Shown: positions 45,798 through 55,312 of the stretch, piece by piece | How positions within the stretch are numbered: the first letter of the stretch is position 1 | How the letters are laid out: the number at the start of each line of letters is the position of its first letter | Assembly: GCF_001902145.1 (NCBI RefSeq) | Contig: NZ_MRST01000018.1 | Location: forward strand, 162,645-226,644 | Source of the DNA: Pseudomonas fluorescens | GTDB taxonomy: Bacteria; Pseudomonadota; Gammaproteobacteria; Pseudomonadales; Pseudomonadaceae | Direction: 5' to 3' | DNA: 64,000 nt | Made by a program: the position numbers and the translations under genes | Notes under the pieces: model-generated | The model's database searches: none | What the model was told of the DNA's origin: nothing | What the model saw: only the letters and a program-made list of their open reading frames with translations

Positions 45798-46709
45798 TCA
45801 GATAAGAATGAAGATCAGCGCCAGACCGGCAAAGATCGCCCACTTTTCCAGGTAGTAGCGTGTGCGATTGCGCTTTTTGAGCTCCTTGCCACGCAGGCGA
45901 ATCTTGTACAGCCGGGTGAAGGCACGGTTGAGGCCGCCGGTCTTGTCGCCCTCATCGTTGGGCGAACCTGCGGCCGCCATCACATTGCGGCTGAACCAAC
46001 GGTTGAACGCCGCCGCCCAGCGGTACTTCATCGGCCGTTCGATATCACAGAACAGAATGATGCGGTTCTGTTGGGTGGTGTTTTGCGCGTAGTGAATGTA
46101 GGTCTCGTCGAACATCACCGGCTCGCCGTCGCGCCAGTAATAACTTTCGCCGTCCACATTGATGTAGCAGCCTGGATCGTTAGGCGTATCCAGCCCCAGG
46201 TGATAGCGGTACGAGCCCGCATACGGGTCGCGGTGACGCACCAGCTTGGAGCCCGGTGGCAGTTCGGCGAACATCGCGGCCTTGATCGAGCCGATGCTTT
46301 GCACCAGCTCGGTGGTGCGTGGGCACAGCTTCATCGCCGAAGGGTGACTGTCGCCGTACCACTTGAGGTAGAAACGCTTCCAGCCGGTCTTGAAAAACGA
46401 GTTGAAACCTACGTCGTTGTATTGCTCCGAGCGCTTGATCTCACCCGCCCGCATCAGATTCTGGCCTTCTTCGCGGATCTCTTCCCAGTGCTCCTGCAAT
46501 GGGCTCAGGTCCGGAAAGTCGCTGGGCGAGAGGTAGGGACGGCTGGGCTGCTTGGAGAACAGGTACAGGAAACAGTTGATCGGCGCCAGGAACGTCGAGT
46601 GATCGCTAAGCTGGCGACCCAGCTTGTGCCGCACCCGACCACGCAGGTGTACATACGCAATGGAAGCAACGTAGAGAGCAACAATGATGAGTTTCAAGGG
46701 ATTCGTCAC
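45798..46709 (-). CDS. lpxO: LpxO-like lipid A hydroxylase (aspartyl/asparaginyl beta-hydroxylase family)
   Basis: A 303-residue Fe(II)/2-oxoglutarate oxygenase anchored by an N-terminal helix (PLKLIIVALYVASIAYVHL) and a C-terminal hydrophobic tail. The iron site is in LVRHRDPYAGSYRYHLGL, with a second His in the YIHYAQNT region. The family hydroxylates the secondary acyl chain of lipid A in the inner membrane. The gene overlaps nothing and converges with ligD. The symbol is by family resemblance. Confidence 0.85.
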   Translation of the reverse strand: MTNPLKLIIVALYVASIAYVHLRGRVRHKLGRQLSDHSTFLAPINCFLYLFSKQPSRPYLSPSDFPDLSPLQEHWEEIREEGQNLMRAGEIKRSEQYNDVGFNSFFKTGWKRFYLKWYGDSHPSAMKLCPRTTELVQSIGSIKAAMFAELPPGSKLVRHRDPYAGSYRYHLGLDTPNDPGCYINVDGESYYWRDGEPVMFDETYIHYAQNTTQQNRIILFCDIERPMKYRWAAAFNRWFSRNVMAAAGSPNDEGDKTGGLNRAFTRLYKIRLRGKELKKRNRTRYYLEKWAIFAGLALIFILI

Positions 46710-46918
46710 ACGTCAGGGAGAGAACAGGCTGCTCCTGCGGGCCCACAACGGCCGAGGATGAATAAGCAGCACCTGAAATCACAATTCACATACAGGTGAC
46801 ACGGCCGGCGGGATAACCGCCTGCGTGTGACCATTGGCAGTTATTTAGCCACACTTTGTAACCAAAGGTTAACTAAGAATTGTGAAAAGCTGTCTACTGA
46901 GTGTGCTGGGGGTAGGAG

Positions 46919-46942
46919 CAGGCAGGCCCTTGAGCCTGCCTG
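46919..46942. terminator. Stem-loop downstream of the wzz gene
   Basis: CAGGCAGGC (46919-46927) and GCCTGCCTG (46934-46942) form a 9-bp stem with a 6-nt loop, 20 bp after the wzz stop. Only a short T-run exists (on the plus strand), so efficiency is uncertain. Confidence 0.5.
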
Positions 46943-46961
46943 TTTGAGGGCGTTTGAAGGG

Positions 46962-48287
46962 TTACAGCGGTGTGTCTTTACCCTCGCGGCGATCCCCTAA
47001 TGCCGAATAGGGTACGACCTGAGTGCGGCTGCGAACGAAGTAGCGGATCAGCGCAATCATCAGGCCCAGCAACAGGCCGCCAACGAGGCTCAACGCGATA
47101 ACCAGCGGCTTCTTAGGTTTGATCGGCGACAGAGGCTCCTGGGCGCGGCGGTCAATCGTTACCAGCTTGAGGTTGCTCATGTCGATGTTCAAACCACGCA
47201 ACCTGGCGACTTCAGCGCGAAGCGGCTCGACGTCCTGCAAAAAGATGTCTTCATTGCCGCGCTTGCGCAGCACCTCGACTTCGCGGTTGCTTTCCAGCAG
47301 TTGCAGGTCTTTGCCGATCTCGGCAATGCGCGGGTTGGTGAAATCGTCGCTGGTACGCTGCTGCAATGCAGCGCGCTCTGCTTCCAGCGCCTCGGTCCCC
47401 ATGAAATACAGCGGGATCTTCTGGTTGTTCACCTCGGTCCGCATGACCTGGCTCGAACCCGTGCGGGTGGAGTCGGCCATAGAGGACGGCGTTGTCGGTG
47501 TACGAATGCCCATGGACTTGGCAATGCTGATGGCTTCGGCCAACTCGGCGAGGCGGTTGGTGCGTTCCATCTTCATCTGCAGGCGCAGGGCGCTGAGTTC
47601 ATCCTGCAGTTGGGCACGCTTGAGCCGGTCAGCTTCCAGCAGCTTGGCGATTTTCGATTCTTTATCGGTATCGTAGTTGGCGCGGGCGGCGTCGATCTTG
47701 CCCTTGAGCTCGCTCAGGCGGTTATTGACGATCACCTTGAGGTCTGCACCCACTTGCTGACGCTCGGCGGCAATGGCGTAGTCCACAAAACCGTTGAGGA
47801 TCGCGACACCATCGACGTCGGTGGGGTATTGCAGCTCCAGACGAATATAACTGCTCAACGAATCGGATTTCTTGGGGTCGGGCAGAATCAGGTTGACGGA
47901 ATTGCGGTTGAACGCCTCAAAGCTCTGCTCAAGGGTTTGCCCCGGTTTCTTGAACGCCTTGAACAACTCCTCATGATCCTTGAAGAACCCCAGGCGCGCA
48001 TCATAAGAGTCCAACTGCGCGCCCACTTTGAGCAGCGCATCGGCAGGCGGCAACTTATACACTTCCGAACGGTTCAAGGCGTCCAGCTCGTTGATAGCCG
48101 CAGGCCGTAACACACTGCTGACTTCATAGGTCTTGGGTGCCAGGAAGGCATAACCTGCGCCTAATACCCCGGCCAGAAGCGTACACCCCACCACCAGCTT
48201 TTTTTGTCGCCAGATGGCGTGAAACAATTCAAATAAATCAATTTCATCAGACGCTGCGGAAGGCGGAAGCGGGGAAGTACGATTCAA
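46962..48287 (-). CDS. wzz: Wzz-type polysaccharide chain-length determinant
   Basis: A 441-residue polysaccharide co-polymerase. It has a cytoplasmic start, a first membrane helix (about 35-53, VVGCTLLAGVLGAGYAFLA), a long periplasmic coiled-coil region (about 55-390) and a second helix (about 398-420, LVIALSLVGGLLLGLMIALI) preceded by the Pro-rich PLSPIKPKKP motif. It sets O-antigen or exopolysaccharide chain length with a Wzy polymerase. No wzy or glycosyltransferase is in the window, so it is an orphan copy here. Confidence 0.9.
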   Translation of the reverse strand: MNRTSPLPPSAASDEIDLFELFHAIWRQKKLVVGCTLLAGVLGAGYAFLAPKTYEVSSVLRPAAINELDALNRSEVYKLPPADALLKVGAQLDSYDARLGFFKDHEELFKAFKKPGQTLEQSFEAFNRNSVNLILPDPKKSDSLSSYIRLELQYPTDVDGVAILNGFVDYAIAAERQQVGADLKVIVNNRLSELKGKIDAARANYDTDKESKIAKLLEADRLKRAQLQDELSALRLQMKMERTNRLAELAEAISIAKSMGIRTPTTPSSMADSTRTGSSQVMRTEVNNQKIPLYFMGTEALEAERAALQQRTSDDFTNPRIAEIGKDLQLLESNREVEVLRKRGNEDIFLQDVEPLRAEVARLRGLNIDMSNLKLVTIDRRAQEPLSPIKPKKPLVIALSLVGGLLLGLMIALIRYFVRSRTQVVPYSALGDRREGKDTPL

Positions 48288-48627
48288 AATAAGAACACCT
48301 TAAAATAATACTAAAAGGCCATCATTCTCAGAAGTCTGGATGACTTCAAAAATCAGGGACAGCGCCCTGGATACGGCAGACCGATGGCGATGTGACCACT
48401 CAGTCCTCTGAAATATCCCACAGACTTAGGGATTATTTCGGTTTCATTTCGGTGAGTAAGCCAAATCACATAGCCATGTCAGACTGATCTGGTTGCAAGC
48501 GTAGTCAATACAACATGAAAAAGCTGTCAAATACCTGTCTTATAAAGAAAAAAATTTCGCCTACATGTGGGACAGTGTCAGTCTCAATACAATTGAACAT
48601 TTTTTTGAACAGCAATAGGGAGTTTGC
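48288..48627. other. AT-rich intergenic region between wzz and a divergent small gene
   Basis: These 340 bp have no plausible gene. The part near 48515-48620 is much more AT-rich than the surroundings (runs of A and T around 48545-48555 and 48599-48606). It should hold both divergent promoters, but no convincing -35/-10 pair or operator was identified. GGGAG at 48618-48622 is the ribosome-binding site of the gene at 48628. Confidence 0.5.
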
Positions 48628-49014
48628 ATGTCACCGCTTTCAGCCTCGGACTTTCGTGCACTGCAAGGCACTTGGGAGCAAACAGCCCTTGAAGACAATG
48701 GCGTGCTGAACCCTGTGGATGCCCACAGCGCGCCAGGAGCGATGACGACAATTGTGGGGGACAGATTCGACGTGATCACGGTCAGTGGCGAAATATTGCT
48801 GGCGGGTCGGTTCGAGCTGGACGCCAGTACTACGCCCAAAAGCATCACCTGGACGGACGCCATCGGCGAAGATGCAGGCAAGCAACTCCCCGCCAGTTAC
48901 AGGCTCGACGGCGATGATTTTGTATTTATCGCAGCAGATGAGGGCATGCCCAGGCCCACTGTATTCAGCACTGGCCCGGGGCAAACCATGCGCACCTTCG
49001 TGCGGCGGTCATAA
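48628..49014 (+). CDS. Small lipocalin-like (TIGR03067-type) hypothetical protein
   Basis: A 128-residue protein beginning DFRALQGTWEQTALEDNGV and with repeating beta-strand character (ILLAGRFELDASTTPKSITW, GDDFVFIAAD). The LQGTWE start and strand pattern recall the small lipocalin-like TIGR03067 family, but I cannot confirm this. No signal peptide. Its ATG has GGGAG 5 nt upstream. Function unknown. Confidence 0.7.
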   Translation: MSPLSASDFRALQGTWEQTALEDNGVLNPVDAHSAPGAMTTIVGDRFDVITVSGEILLAGRFELDASTTPKSITWTDAIGEDAGKQLPASYRLDGDDFVFIAADEGMPRPTVFSTGPGQTMRTFVRRS

Positions 49015-49027
49015 ATGCCCTTCTTTT

Positions 49028-49125
49028 GTAGGAGCGAGCTTGCTCGCGAAAAACTCACAGGCGCTGCATTCATTCAGGCAACACGCGTGATCGTTGACGT
49101 TCTTCGCGAGCAAGCTCGCTCCTAC
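49028..49125. repeat. REP doublet, copy 1 of 4 (98 bp)
   Basis: Two perfect 23-bp inverted arms (49028-49050 and 49103-49125), starting GTAGGAGCGAGCTTGCTCGC, are separated by 52 bp. The inner sequence (TCAGGCA, CGCGTGATCGTTGACGTTC) is also conserved in the copies at 51121, 58741 and 60011, so the whole unit is one repeat. Confidence 0.9.
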
Positions 49126-49462
49126 CCGGACAGGCATTAAACGTGGCTATCCGATTTGATCACGGCATTTTCACAAGGTCTTCACTTTTCCACCTATAGG
49201 GTGAAGCCTACCTACTCCAGTGAATCACTTGGCCCGCCCTCTCCTCGCGGGCCTTTTTTTTGACGTTGGCGGCGGTTGCAGCCGTTACCATCCTTCGCTC
49301 GCCATACAACTGTCGCCTGACATATGCGACAATGCGCGCCAAATTCCAACACACATCCCAGATTTTGTGCTCAGCGACCGGGTTTCGCGCCTTGATGTCG
49401 CTGTTGACGCATGCCTGAAGGCACCTGCCGTCACGCTCGCAACCCATTGATAGGTAAAGTAA
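49126..49462. other. Gene-free region before the ABC-F gene
   Basis: These 337 bp hold no plausible gene. The first ~100 bp lead into a strong terminator at 49231-49261 that belongs to no nearby stop codon. The remainder precedes the TTG start of the ABC-F gene and should hold its promoter, which I could not place with confidence. Confidence 0.5.
49231..49261 (+). terminator. Strong Rho-independent terminator, orphan
   Basis: GGCCCGC (49231-49237) and GCGGGCC (49247-49253) form a 7-bp stem followed by eight T. The nearest plus-strand stop is 217 bp upstream with a REP doublet in between, so it may end the mRNA of the gene at 48628 or a separate small RNA. Confidence 0.8.
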
Positions 49463-51049
49463 TTGATCTCCACAGCTAACATCACCATGCAGTTCGGCGC
49501 CAAGCCGCTCTTCGAGAACGTCTCGGTCAAGTTCGGCGCCGGCAACCGCTATGGTCTGATCGGTGCCAACGGTTGCGGCAAGTCGACCTTCATGAAAATC
49601 CTCGGTGGTGACCTCGATCCGTCCGGCGGCCAGGTCATGCTGGAGCCGAATGTGCGCCTGGGTAAACTGCGCCAGGACCAGTTCGCCTACGAAGAATTCA
49701 CCGTACTCGACACCGTGATCATGGGCCACGAAGAGCTGTGGAAGGTCAAGGCCGAGCGCGACCGCATCTACTCGCTGCCGGAAATGAGTGAAGAAGACGG
49801 CATGGCCGTGGCCGAGCTGGAAACCGAGTTCGCCGAGATGGACGGCTACACCGCCGAGTCCCGCGCCGGCGAGCTGCTGCTGGGCCTGGGTATTCCCCTG
49901 GAACAGCATTTCGGCCCGATGAGCGAAGTATCCCCAGGCTGGAAGCTGCGCGTATTGCTGGCCCAGGCGCTGTTCTCCGACCCGGAAGTGCTGTTGCTCG
50001 ACGAACCGACCAACCACTTGGACATCAACACCATCCGCTGGCTGGAGAACATCCTGACCCAGCGCTCCAGCCTGATGATCATCATCTCTCACGACCGTCA
50101 CTTCCTGAACAGCGTGTGCACGCACATGGCTGACCTGGACTACGGCGAGCTGCGCCTGTTCCCGGGCAACTATGACGAGTACATGACCGTGGCGACCCAG
50201 TCCCGCGAGCAATTGCTGTCGGACAACGCCAAGAAGAAAGCGCAGATATCCGAACTGCAATCCTTCGTCAGCCGCTTCTCGGCCAACGCCTCGAAAGCCA
50301 AGCAGGCCACATCCCGTGCCAAGGCGATCGACAAGATCCAACTGGCCGAGGTCAAGCCGTCGAGCCGTGTGAGCCCGTTCATCCGTTTCGAGCAGAACAA
50401 AAAGCTGCACCGCCAGGCGGTCATGGTCGAAAAGATGGCCAAGGGTTTTGACGGCAAGCCGCTGTTCAAGGACTTCAGCTTCCAGGTTGAAGCTGGCGAG
50501 CGCGTGGCGATCATTGGCCCGAACGGTATCGGCAAGACCACCCTGCTGCGCACCCTGGTCAACGAACTGACCCCGGATGCCGGCAGCATCAAGTGGACCG
50601 ACGCCGCCGAACTGGGCTACTACGCCCAGGACCACGCCCACGACTTCGAAGACGACGTGAGCCTGTTCGACTGGATGGGCCAGTGGACCCAAGGCGAGCA
50701 AATGATTCGTGGCACCCTGGGCCGCATGTTGTTCTCCAACGACGAAATCCAGAAGTCGGTCAAAGTGATCTCCGGTGGTGAACAAGGTCGCATGCTGTTC
50801 GGCAAGCTGATCCTGCAAAAGCCGAACGTGCTGATCATGGACGAACCGACCAACCACTTGGACATGGAATCCATCGAAGCGCTGAACCTGGCGCTGGAGA
50901 ACTACCCGGGCACGCTGATCTTCGTCAGCCACGACCGTGAGTTCGTATCGTCCCTGGCCACCCGCATTATCGAGTTGAGCCCTAGCGGCGTGATCGACTT
51001 CAGCGGTACCTATGACGACTACCTGCGCAGCCAGGGTGTAGTGTTCTAA
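49463..51049 (+). CDS. ybiT: ABC-F family ATPase, YbiT-type
   Basis: A 528-residue soluble tandem ABC ATPase with no membrane domain. It has Walker A GANGCGKS and GPNGIGKT, signatures VSPGWKLRV and ISGGEQGRM, Walker [12 protein letters not shown] and [11 protein letters not shown], and a charged interdomain linker (about 240-310). ABC-F proteins act on the ribosome E/P site in translation. The start appears to be TTG at 49463; the family's usual MIS start supports it, with only a weak TAGGT upstream. Confidence 0.92.
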   Translation: MISTANITMQFGAKPLFENVSVKFGAGNRYGLIGANGCGKSTFMKILGGDLDPSGGQVMLEPNVRLGKLRQDQFAYEEFTVLDTVIMGHEELWKVKAERDRIYSLPEMSEEDGMAVAELETEFAEMDGYTAESRAGELLLGLGIPLEQHFGPMSEVSPGWKLRVLLAQALFSDPEVLLLDEPTNHLDINTIRWLENILTQRSSLMIIISHDRHFLNSVCTHMADLDYGELRLFPGNYDEYMTVATQSREQLLSDNAKKKAQISELQSFVSRFSANASKAKQATSRAKAIDKIQLAEVKPSSRVSPFIRFEQNKKLHRQAVMVEKMAKGFDGKPLFKDFSFQVEAGERVAIIGPNGIGKTTLLRTLVNELTPDAGSIKWTDAAELGYYAQDHAHDFEDDVSLFDWMGQWTQGEQMIRGTLGRMLFSNDEIQKSVKVISGGEQGRMLFGKLILQKPNVLIMDEPTNHLDMESIEALNLALENYPGTLIFVSHDREFVSSLATRIIELSPSGVIDFSGTYDDYLRSQGVVF

Positions 51050-51073
51050 GAACAGCACTGAGCTGCAAGCTGC

Positions 51074-51106
51074 AAAAAAAGCCCTGTCCCTGTGACGGGG
51101 CTTTTT
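51074..51106 (+). terminator. Rho-independent terminator of the ABC-F gene
   Basis: A-rich AAAAAGCCC and GGGGCTTTTT flank a 12-nt loop 25 bp after the ABC-F stop, giving a stem followed by five T. Confidence 0.85.
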
Positions 51107-51120
51107 GCATGCACACTACT

Positions 51121-51218
51121 GTAGGAGCGAGCTTGCTCGCGAAAAACCTGAGAGCACCGCGCGGAATCAGGCAGTCCGCGTTATCGTTGACGTTCTTCGC
51201 GAGCAAGCTCGCTCCTAC
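51121..51218. repeat. REP doublet, copy 2 of 4 (98 bp)
   Basis: Perfect 23-bp inverted arms (51121-51143 and 51196-51218) with the conserved inner CCGCGTTATCGTTGACGTTC. It lies between the ABC-F terminator and the start of the MFS gene, 18 bp before that gene's ATG. Confidence 0.9.
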
Positions 51219-51236
51219 AGGGAGGCGGGATATGCC

Positions 51237-52445
51237 ATGATACTTTTACCGCCCGCCAGCGATCGAGTCCTCATGCCTGCCGCCCCCTCCTCCCTGTCGA
51301 TCACCCTGCAGATCGTCTCCATCGTCTTCTACACCTTCATTGCCTTTATCTGCATCGGCCTGCCGATCGCGGTGATTCCAGGCTATGTGCACGAGCAACT
51401 GGGCTTCAGCGCCGTGGTGGCCGGGGTCACCATCGGTTCGCAGTACCTGGCCACGCTGCTCAGTCGTCCGATGGCTGGGCGGATGTCGGATAACGTCGGC
51501 ACCAAACGCGCAATCGTGCTGGGCCTGGTCGGTATTCTGATCAGCGGTGTGCTGACCTTTATTGCCACACTGGTGCAAAGCCTGCCGAGCCTGAGCCTGG
51601 GTATTCTGATCGCCGGTCGCCTGCTGCTCGGCGTGGCCCAGGGCCTGATTGGCGTGGGGACCATCAGTTGGTGCATGGGCGCGGTGGGCACTCAACACAC
51701 CGCGCGCTCGATCTCCTGGAATGGCATTGCCTCCTACGGCGCCATTGCCATTGGTGCGCCACTCGGCGTGGTAATGGTGGCGGAATATGGCTATACCAGC
51801 CTGGGAATTGCCCTGTCAGTGTTGGCGGGGTTGGGGCTGGTGCTGATCCGCAATAAACCTTCGGTGCCGGTGGTGCGCGGTGAGCGGCTGCCGTTTTGGG
51901 CAGTGTTCGGGCGCATCGCGCCGTTTGGCACCAGCTTGTGCCTGGCATCGATTGGCTACGGCACGCTGACAACCTTCATTACCCTGTATTACCTCAATCG
52001 TGGCTGGAGCGGCGCGGCGTATTGCCTCACGGTATTTGGCGTGTGTTTTATTCTGTCGCGCCTGCTGTTCATTTCTGCCATCAGCCGGTTTGGCGGGTTC
52101 ACCGCCGCCATCGCCTGCATGATCATCGAAACCCTGGGCCTGGCGCTGTTGTGGCTGGCACCGTCTACCGGCGTGGCCTTGATCGGCGCCGGGTTGACCG
52201 GTTTTGGTTTGTCACTGGTGTACCCGGCGCTGGGGGTGGAGGCCATCAAGCAAGTGCCGGACAGCAGCCGCGGTGCGGGGCTGAGTGCCTATGCGGTGTT
52301 TTTCGACCTGGCCCTGGCGATTGCCGGGCCGTTGATGGGCGCCGTGGCGTTGAACCTCGGCTACGGCTGGATCTTCTTCTGCGCCGCGTTGCTGTCGGTC
52401 AGCGCGCTCGGCCTGACCGTACTGCTCAGGCGCCGTGCCTACTGA
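51237..52445 (+). CDS. MFS transporter, YhhS/YfcJ-like
   Basis: A 402-residue, 12-helix MFS protein. Motif A is present in the first loop (RPMAGRMSDNVGTKRAIVLG), with GRLLLGVAQGLIGVGTISWC in helix 4. It resembles the YhhS/YfcJ group of putative efflux permeases. ATG at 51237 has a GGAGG about 10 nt upstream; upstream in-frame starts would translate through the REP doublet. Its 3' end overlaps the convergent hydrolase gene by 7 bp. Substrate unknown. Confidence 0.9.
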   Translation: MILLPPASDRVLMPAAPSSLSITLQIVSIVFYTFIAFICIGLPIAVIPGYVHEQLGFSAVVAGVTIGSQYLATLLSRPMAGRMSDNVGTKRAIVLGLVGILISGVLTFIATLVQSLPSLSLGILIAGRLLLGVAQGLIGVGTISWCMGAVGTQHTARSISWNGIASYGAIAIGAPLGVVMVAEYGYTSLGIALSVLAGLGLVLIRNKPSVPVVRGERLPFWAVFGRIAPFGTSLCLASIGYGTLTTFITLYYLNRGWSGAAYCLTVFGVCFILSRLLFISAISRFGGFTAAIACMIIETLGLALLWLAPSTGVALIGAGLTGFGLSLVYPALGVEAIKQVPDSSRGAGLSAYAVFFDLALAIAGPLMGAVALNLGYGWIFFCAALLSVSALGLTVLLRRRAY

Positions 52446-53476
52446 TCAGCGGTCTGCAAGCCCGCGCGTGTCGCCTCACCGAGGGTGCGACTGAAAAAAC
52501 GCCCGGCCTCGGAGACCATATCGCGGTGAATACCTTCGCGGTCGACGCCATCGGCATCGGTGCAGATGCCCGGCATCATCGCCAGTTGCTCGCTGTCGCA
52601 CGGGGCCATGAATACAAAGTGCCCTGCCCCGACCAACAGCTTGAAATCCGGTGGCTCTGGCAGCTTGCGCGCCAGGGCGGCGGCGTTTTTGTCTACTGCT
52701 ACCAGTTGGTCGCCATCGCCACTGTAAAGCAGCACCGGCACATGCACGTCCGCCAGAGTGTGGCGGCCGAACATCAAGCTCAGCGGCGCCATCAGCATCA
52801 AGGCATGGATGCGCGGGTCAGCCTGGGGTTGCAAGTCGTCGCGATCGATCACCAACTCGCCCTTGGTGGTGCACGCGTCGCGGTCTTCGGGGCGTTCCTG
52901 GCAGTAGCGGCGCAGACGTTCGAAATCCGGCTTGGCGCCCGCCAGGATTAATGCCGTTTCGCCACCGGCGGAATAACCGATGACGCCGATCTGATCGACA
53001 TCGACAAAGGGCGACAGCATCGGATCGGCCAGGGTCGCGGTGATCGCCTGGGATATCTGGATCGGCCGGCCATATAGATTACTCACCGTGCCCAGGCGGC
53101 TGTGGTCCTTATAGTTGTCGCCGGGATGCAGGACCGCCACCACTACGAATCCCTTACGCACCAGTGACGTAGCCAGATCGTGCAGGGCCAGGGGCGTGCC
53201 GGTATTGCCGTGGGACAACATCAGCATCGGGAAGCGCCCGATCGCCACCTTGGCATCTTCGCCGGCCGCGACATGGTAGGCGCCCAACGCGGTGGTGCGC
53301 TCGGCATCGGTAGAGGGGTAGAACGCAATGGCTTTCATCGGCTGCGCATCCAGCGGGTCGAGAAAACTCATGCGATGAAACCCCACACTCCAATGGGGGT
53401 GCGGTGCCGGCGCGGCGTGCACTGAAACCAGGCCGCCCAACAGCGAAAGAACCAAAACAGCACAAAGACGCATCAT
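52439..53476 (-). CDS. Secreted alpha/beta hydrolase (dienelactone hydrolase/PAF-acetylhydrolase-like)
   Basis: A 345-residue hydrolase with a signal peptide (RLCAVLVLSLLGGLVSVHA). The nucleophile elbow GYSAGGE, the oxyanion region LSHGNTGTP and the catalytic His in GAGHFVFMAP are present. The insertion near CQERPEDRDACTTKGEL carries two Cys that may pair in the periplasm. ATG at 53476 is preferred (AGGTGG 8 nt upstream) over GTG at 53488. Substrate unknown. Confidence 0.87.
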   Translation of the reverse strand: MMRLCAVLVLSLLGGLVSVHAAPAPHPHWSVGFHRMSFLDPLDAQPMKAIAFYPSTDAERTTALGAYHVAAGEDAKVAIGRFPMLMLSHGNTGTPLALHDLATSLVRKGFVVVAVLHPGDNYKDHSRLGTVSNLYGRPIQISQAITATLADPMLSPFVDVDQIGVIGYSAGGETALILAGAKPDFERLRRYCQERPEDRDACTTKGELVIDRDDLQPQADPRIHALMLMAPLSLMFGRHTLADVHVPVLLYSGDGDQLVAVDKNAAALARKLPEPPDFKLLVGAGHFVFMAPCDSEQLAMMPGICTDADGVDREGIHRDMVSEAGRFFSRTLGEATRAGLQTADQ

Positions 53477-53666
53477 GGGGATGTCCACCTTTGCTGCATA
53501 AAAACCGGCCGTCGAATAAAAAGTCCAGGGTATCGAGTGGATGTCTGCATAACCTGGGCCACAACGAAAAAACTCCGTACTCCGCTCGCGCTCAGGCGAT
53601 CAGAATACAGAGTTTAGGCGCTCGGTTTCAGAATGAAACCGAGGACACGGCAAATTTACATAAGCC

Positions 53667-54278
53667 TTACGCTGCGGCGAACAGCTGCTCGTTGATGCGC
53701 ACGTTGGCGTCGCTCATGGCTTTGCTGCGCACTTCATCACCGTAGGCCAGGCCTTCAGCGCGAACAATCTCGATGTCGGTGATACCGAGGAAACCGAACA
53801 GCAGCTTCAAGTAGCCTTCGTGTGCAGCGCCCGAGGCTTGGTCGGCATGCAGGCCACCGGCGGTGGAGACAATAATGACTTTCTTGTTGCCGCACAGGCC
53901 TTCAGGGCCAGCTTCGGTATAGCGAAAGGTCTGGCCGGCCACCGCGATGCGGTCGATCCAGGCTTTCAACTGGGTGGGAATGGTGAAGTTGTACATCGGC
54001 GCACCCACCACCACAGCATCGGCGGCGAGGAATTCAGCCAGCGACGATGCACTCAGTTCAGCCTCGTGCTTTTGCGCTGCATCACGCAGTTCAGCGGCAG
54101 TGCCCAATGCACCCAGGGTAGCGCCGGAGAAATGGTTGATGCCTTCGCTGGCGAGGTCGCGGTAGGTCACTTCCACACCCGGCTGGGCGGCTTGCCACGC
54201 CTTGACCACACCGGCGCTGAGCTGACGGGAGGCCGAGTGGTCGCCGAGGATGCTGGAATCGATGTGCAACAGTTTCAT
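53667..54278 (-). CDS. azoR: FMN-dependent NADH-azoreductase AzoR
   Basis: A 203-residue flavodoxin-fold reductase. It starts [20 protein letters not shown] (phosphate-binding loop), continues with [19 protein letters not shown], and has the STAGG and [17 protein letters not shown] segments typical of AzoR. It reduces azo dyes and quinones with NADH in the cytoplasm. It diverges from the LysR gene at 54404, its likely regulator, with a dyad between them. Confidence 0.94.
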   Translation of the reverse strand: MKLLHIDSSILGDHSASRQLSAGVVKAWQAAQPGVEVTYRDLASEGINHFSGATLGALGTAAELRDAAQKHEAELSASSLAEFLAADAVVVGAPMYNFTIPTQLKAWIDRIAVAGQTFRYTEAGPEGLCGNKKVIIVSTAGGLHADQASGAAHEGYLKLLFGFLGITDIEIVRAEGLAYGDEVRSKAMSDANVRINEQLFAAA

Positions 54279-54373
54279 GATGGATCTCCGAGGTGGGATC
54301 GACAGTGGCGATCAGATGGTGGTGATGCTACGCATGAAACCAATGGTCGATAAGCCAGCTGAAATGCGATAGT

Positions 54374-54393
54374 TTGTCCCACTGACAGGACAA
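54374..54393. promoter_or_regulatory. Dyad between azoR and its divergent LysR gene
   Basis: TTGTCC (54374-54379) and GGACAA (54388-54393) form an exact 6-bp inverted repeat with an 8-nt spacer, 10 bp before the LysR ATG. The position suits a LysR autoregulatory site. Confidence 0.5.
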
Positions 54394-54403
54394 TAGGCCC
54401 ACC

Positions 54404-55312
54404 ATGCAAGACCTCAACGACCTCTACTATTTCGCCAAAGTCGTCGAAGCCGGCGGTTTTGCTGCGGCTGGCCGGCTACTCGGGATTCCCAAATCCAGGC
54501 TGTCACGGCGCATTGCCGAGCTGGAAGACCGCCTGGGTGCACGTTTGCTGCAGCGCACCACTCGGCAACTGACCCTCACTGCCGTCGGCGAACGCTACCT
54601 GCGCCACTGCCAGGCCATGCTGCTTGAAGCGGAAATGGCCGACGAGGCCGTGGCCAGCATGTCCAGCGAGCCGCGTGGGCGGCTGCGGGTCAGTTGCCCG
54701 GTGGGGCTGGCCCAGCACATCCTGCCGGAACTGGTGGCTGGGTTTCTTGCCGCGCACCCGTTGGTGCAGCTGGATATGAACCTGGTCAACCGTCGCGTTG
54801 ACCTGGTAGCCGAAGGTATTGACGTGGCACTGCGCGTGCGAGAACTAGGGGATGAGGACCCGTTGCTGGTGACCAAACGTCTGCGCCAGGCACATACCGT
54901 GCTGGTGGCCAGCCCCGCGTTCATGCGTGAGCGGCGGGTCGAAACCCTGGAGGACCTCAAACAGCTGCCCATACTCGGCGCGCTCGAGGCAGACCGCATG
55001 GTGCATCAACGCATCATCGATCCCCAGGGCAACACGCATGAGCTGGTCATGGAAGCCCGCCTTGGCATCGAAGACTTTATCGTGCGCAAGGCCAGCGCCA
55101 TCATGGGCGTGGGCTTTACGATGCTACCGATGATGTACTGCGAGGAGGAGCTGGCCAGCGGCCGGCTGGTGCAGCTGCTACCGCAATGGTCATTACCGGG
55201 CGGCTGGCTGCAGGCGGTCTACCCGCACCGGCGCGGCGTGCTGCCCGCCATCCGGGCCTGGATCGACTACCTGGAAGAAGGCTTCAAAGGCTGTGGAGAT
55301 CGGCTGTTATGA
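54404..55312 (+). CDS. LysR-family transcriptional regulator
   Basis: A 302-residue LysR protein with helix-turn-helix at residues 3-61 (AGGFAAAGRLLGIPKSRLSR) and a LysR substrate domain. It is divergent from azoR, the arrangement known for quinone-responsive regulators of azoreductases, and it is very similar in its DNA-binding part to the LysR protein at 17655. Its last codon overlaps the start of the next gene (ATGA). Confidence 0.93.
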   Translation: MQDLNDLYYFAKVVEAGGFAAAGRLLGIPKSRLSRRIAELEDRLGARLLQRTTRQLTLTAVGERYLRHCQAMLLEAEMADEAVASMSSEPRGRLRVSCPVGLAQHILPELVAGFLAAHPLVQLDMNLVNRRVDLVAEGIDVALRVRELGDEDPLLVTKRLRQAHTVLVASPAFMRERRVETLEDLKQLPILGALEADRMVHQRIIDPQGNTHELVMEARLGIEDFIVRKASAIMGVGFTMLPMMYCEEELASGRLVQLLPQWSLPGGWLQAVYPHRRGVLPAIRAWIDYLEEGFKGCGDRLL

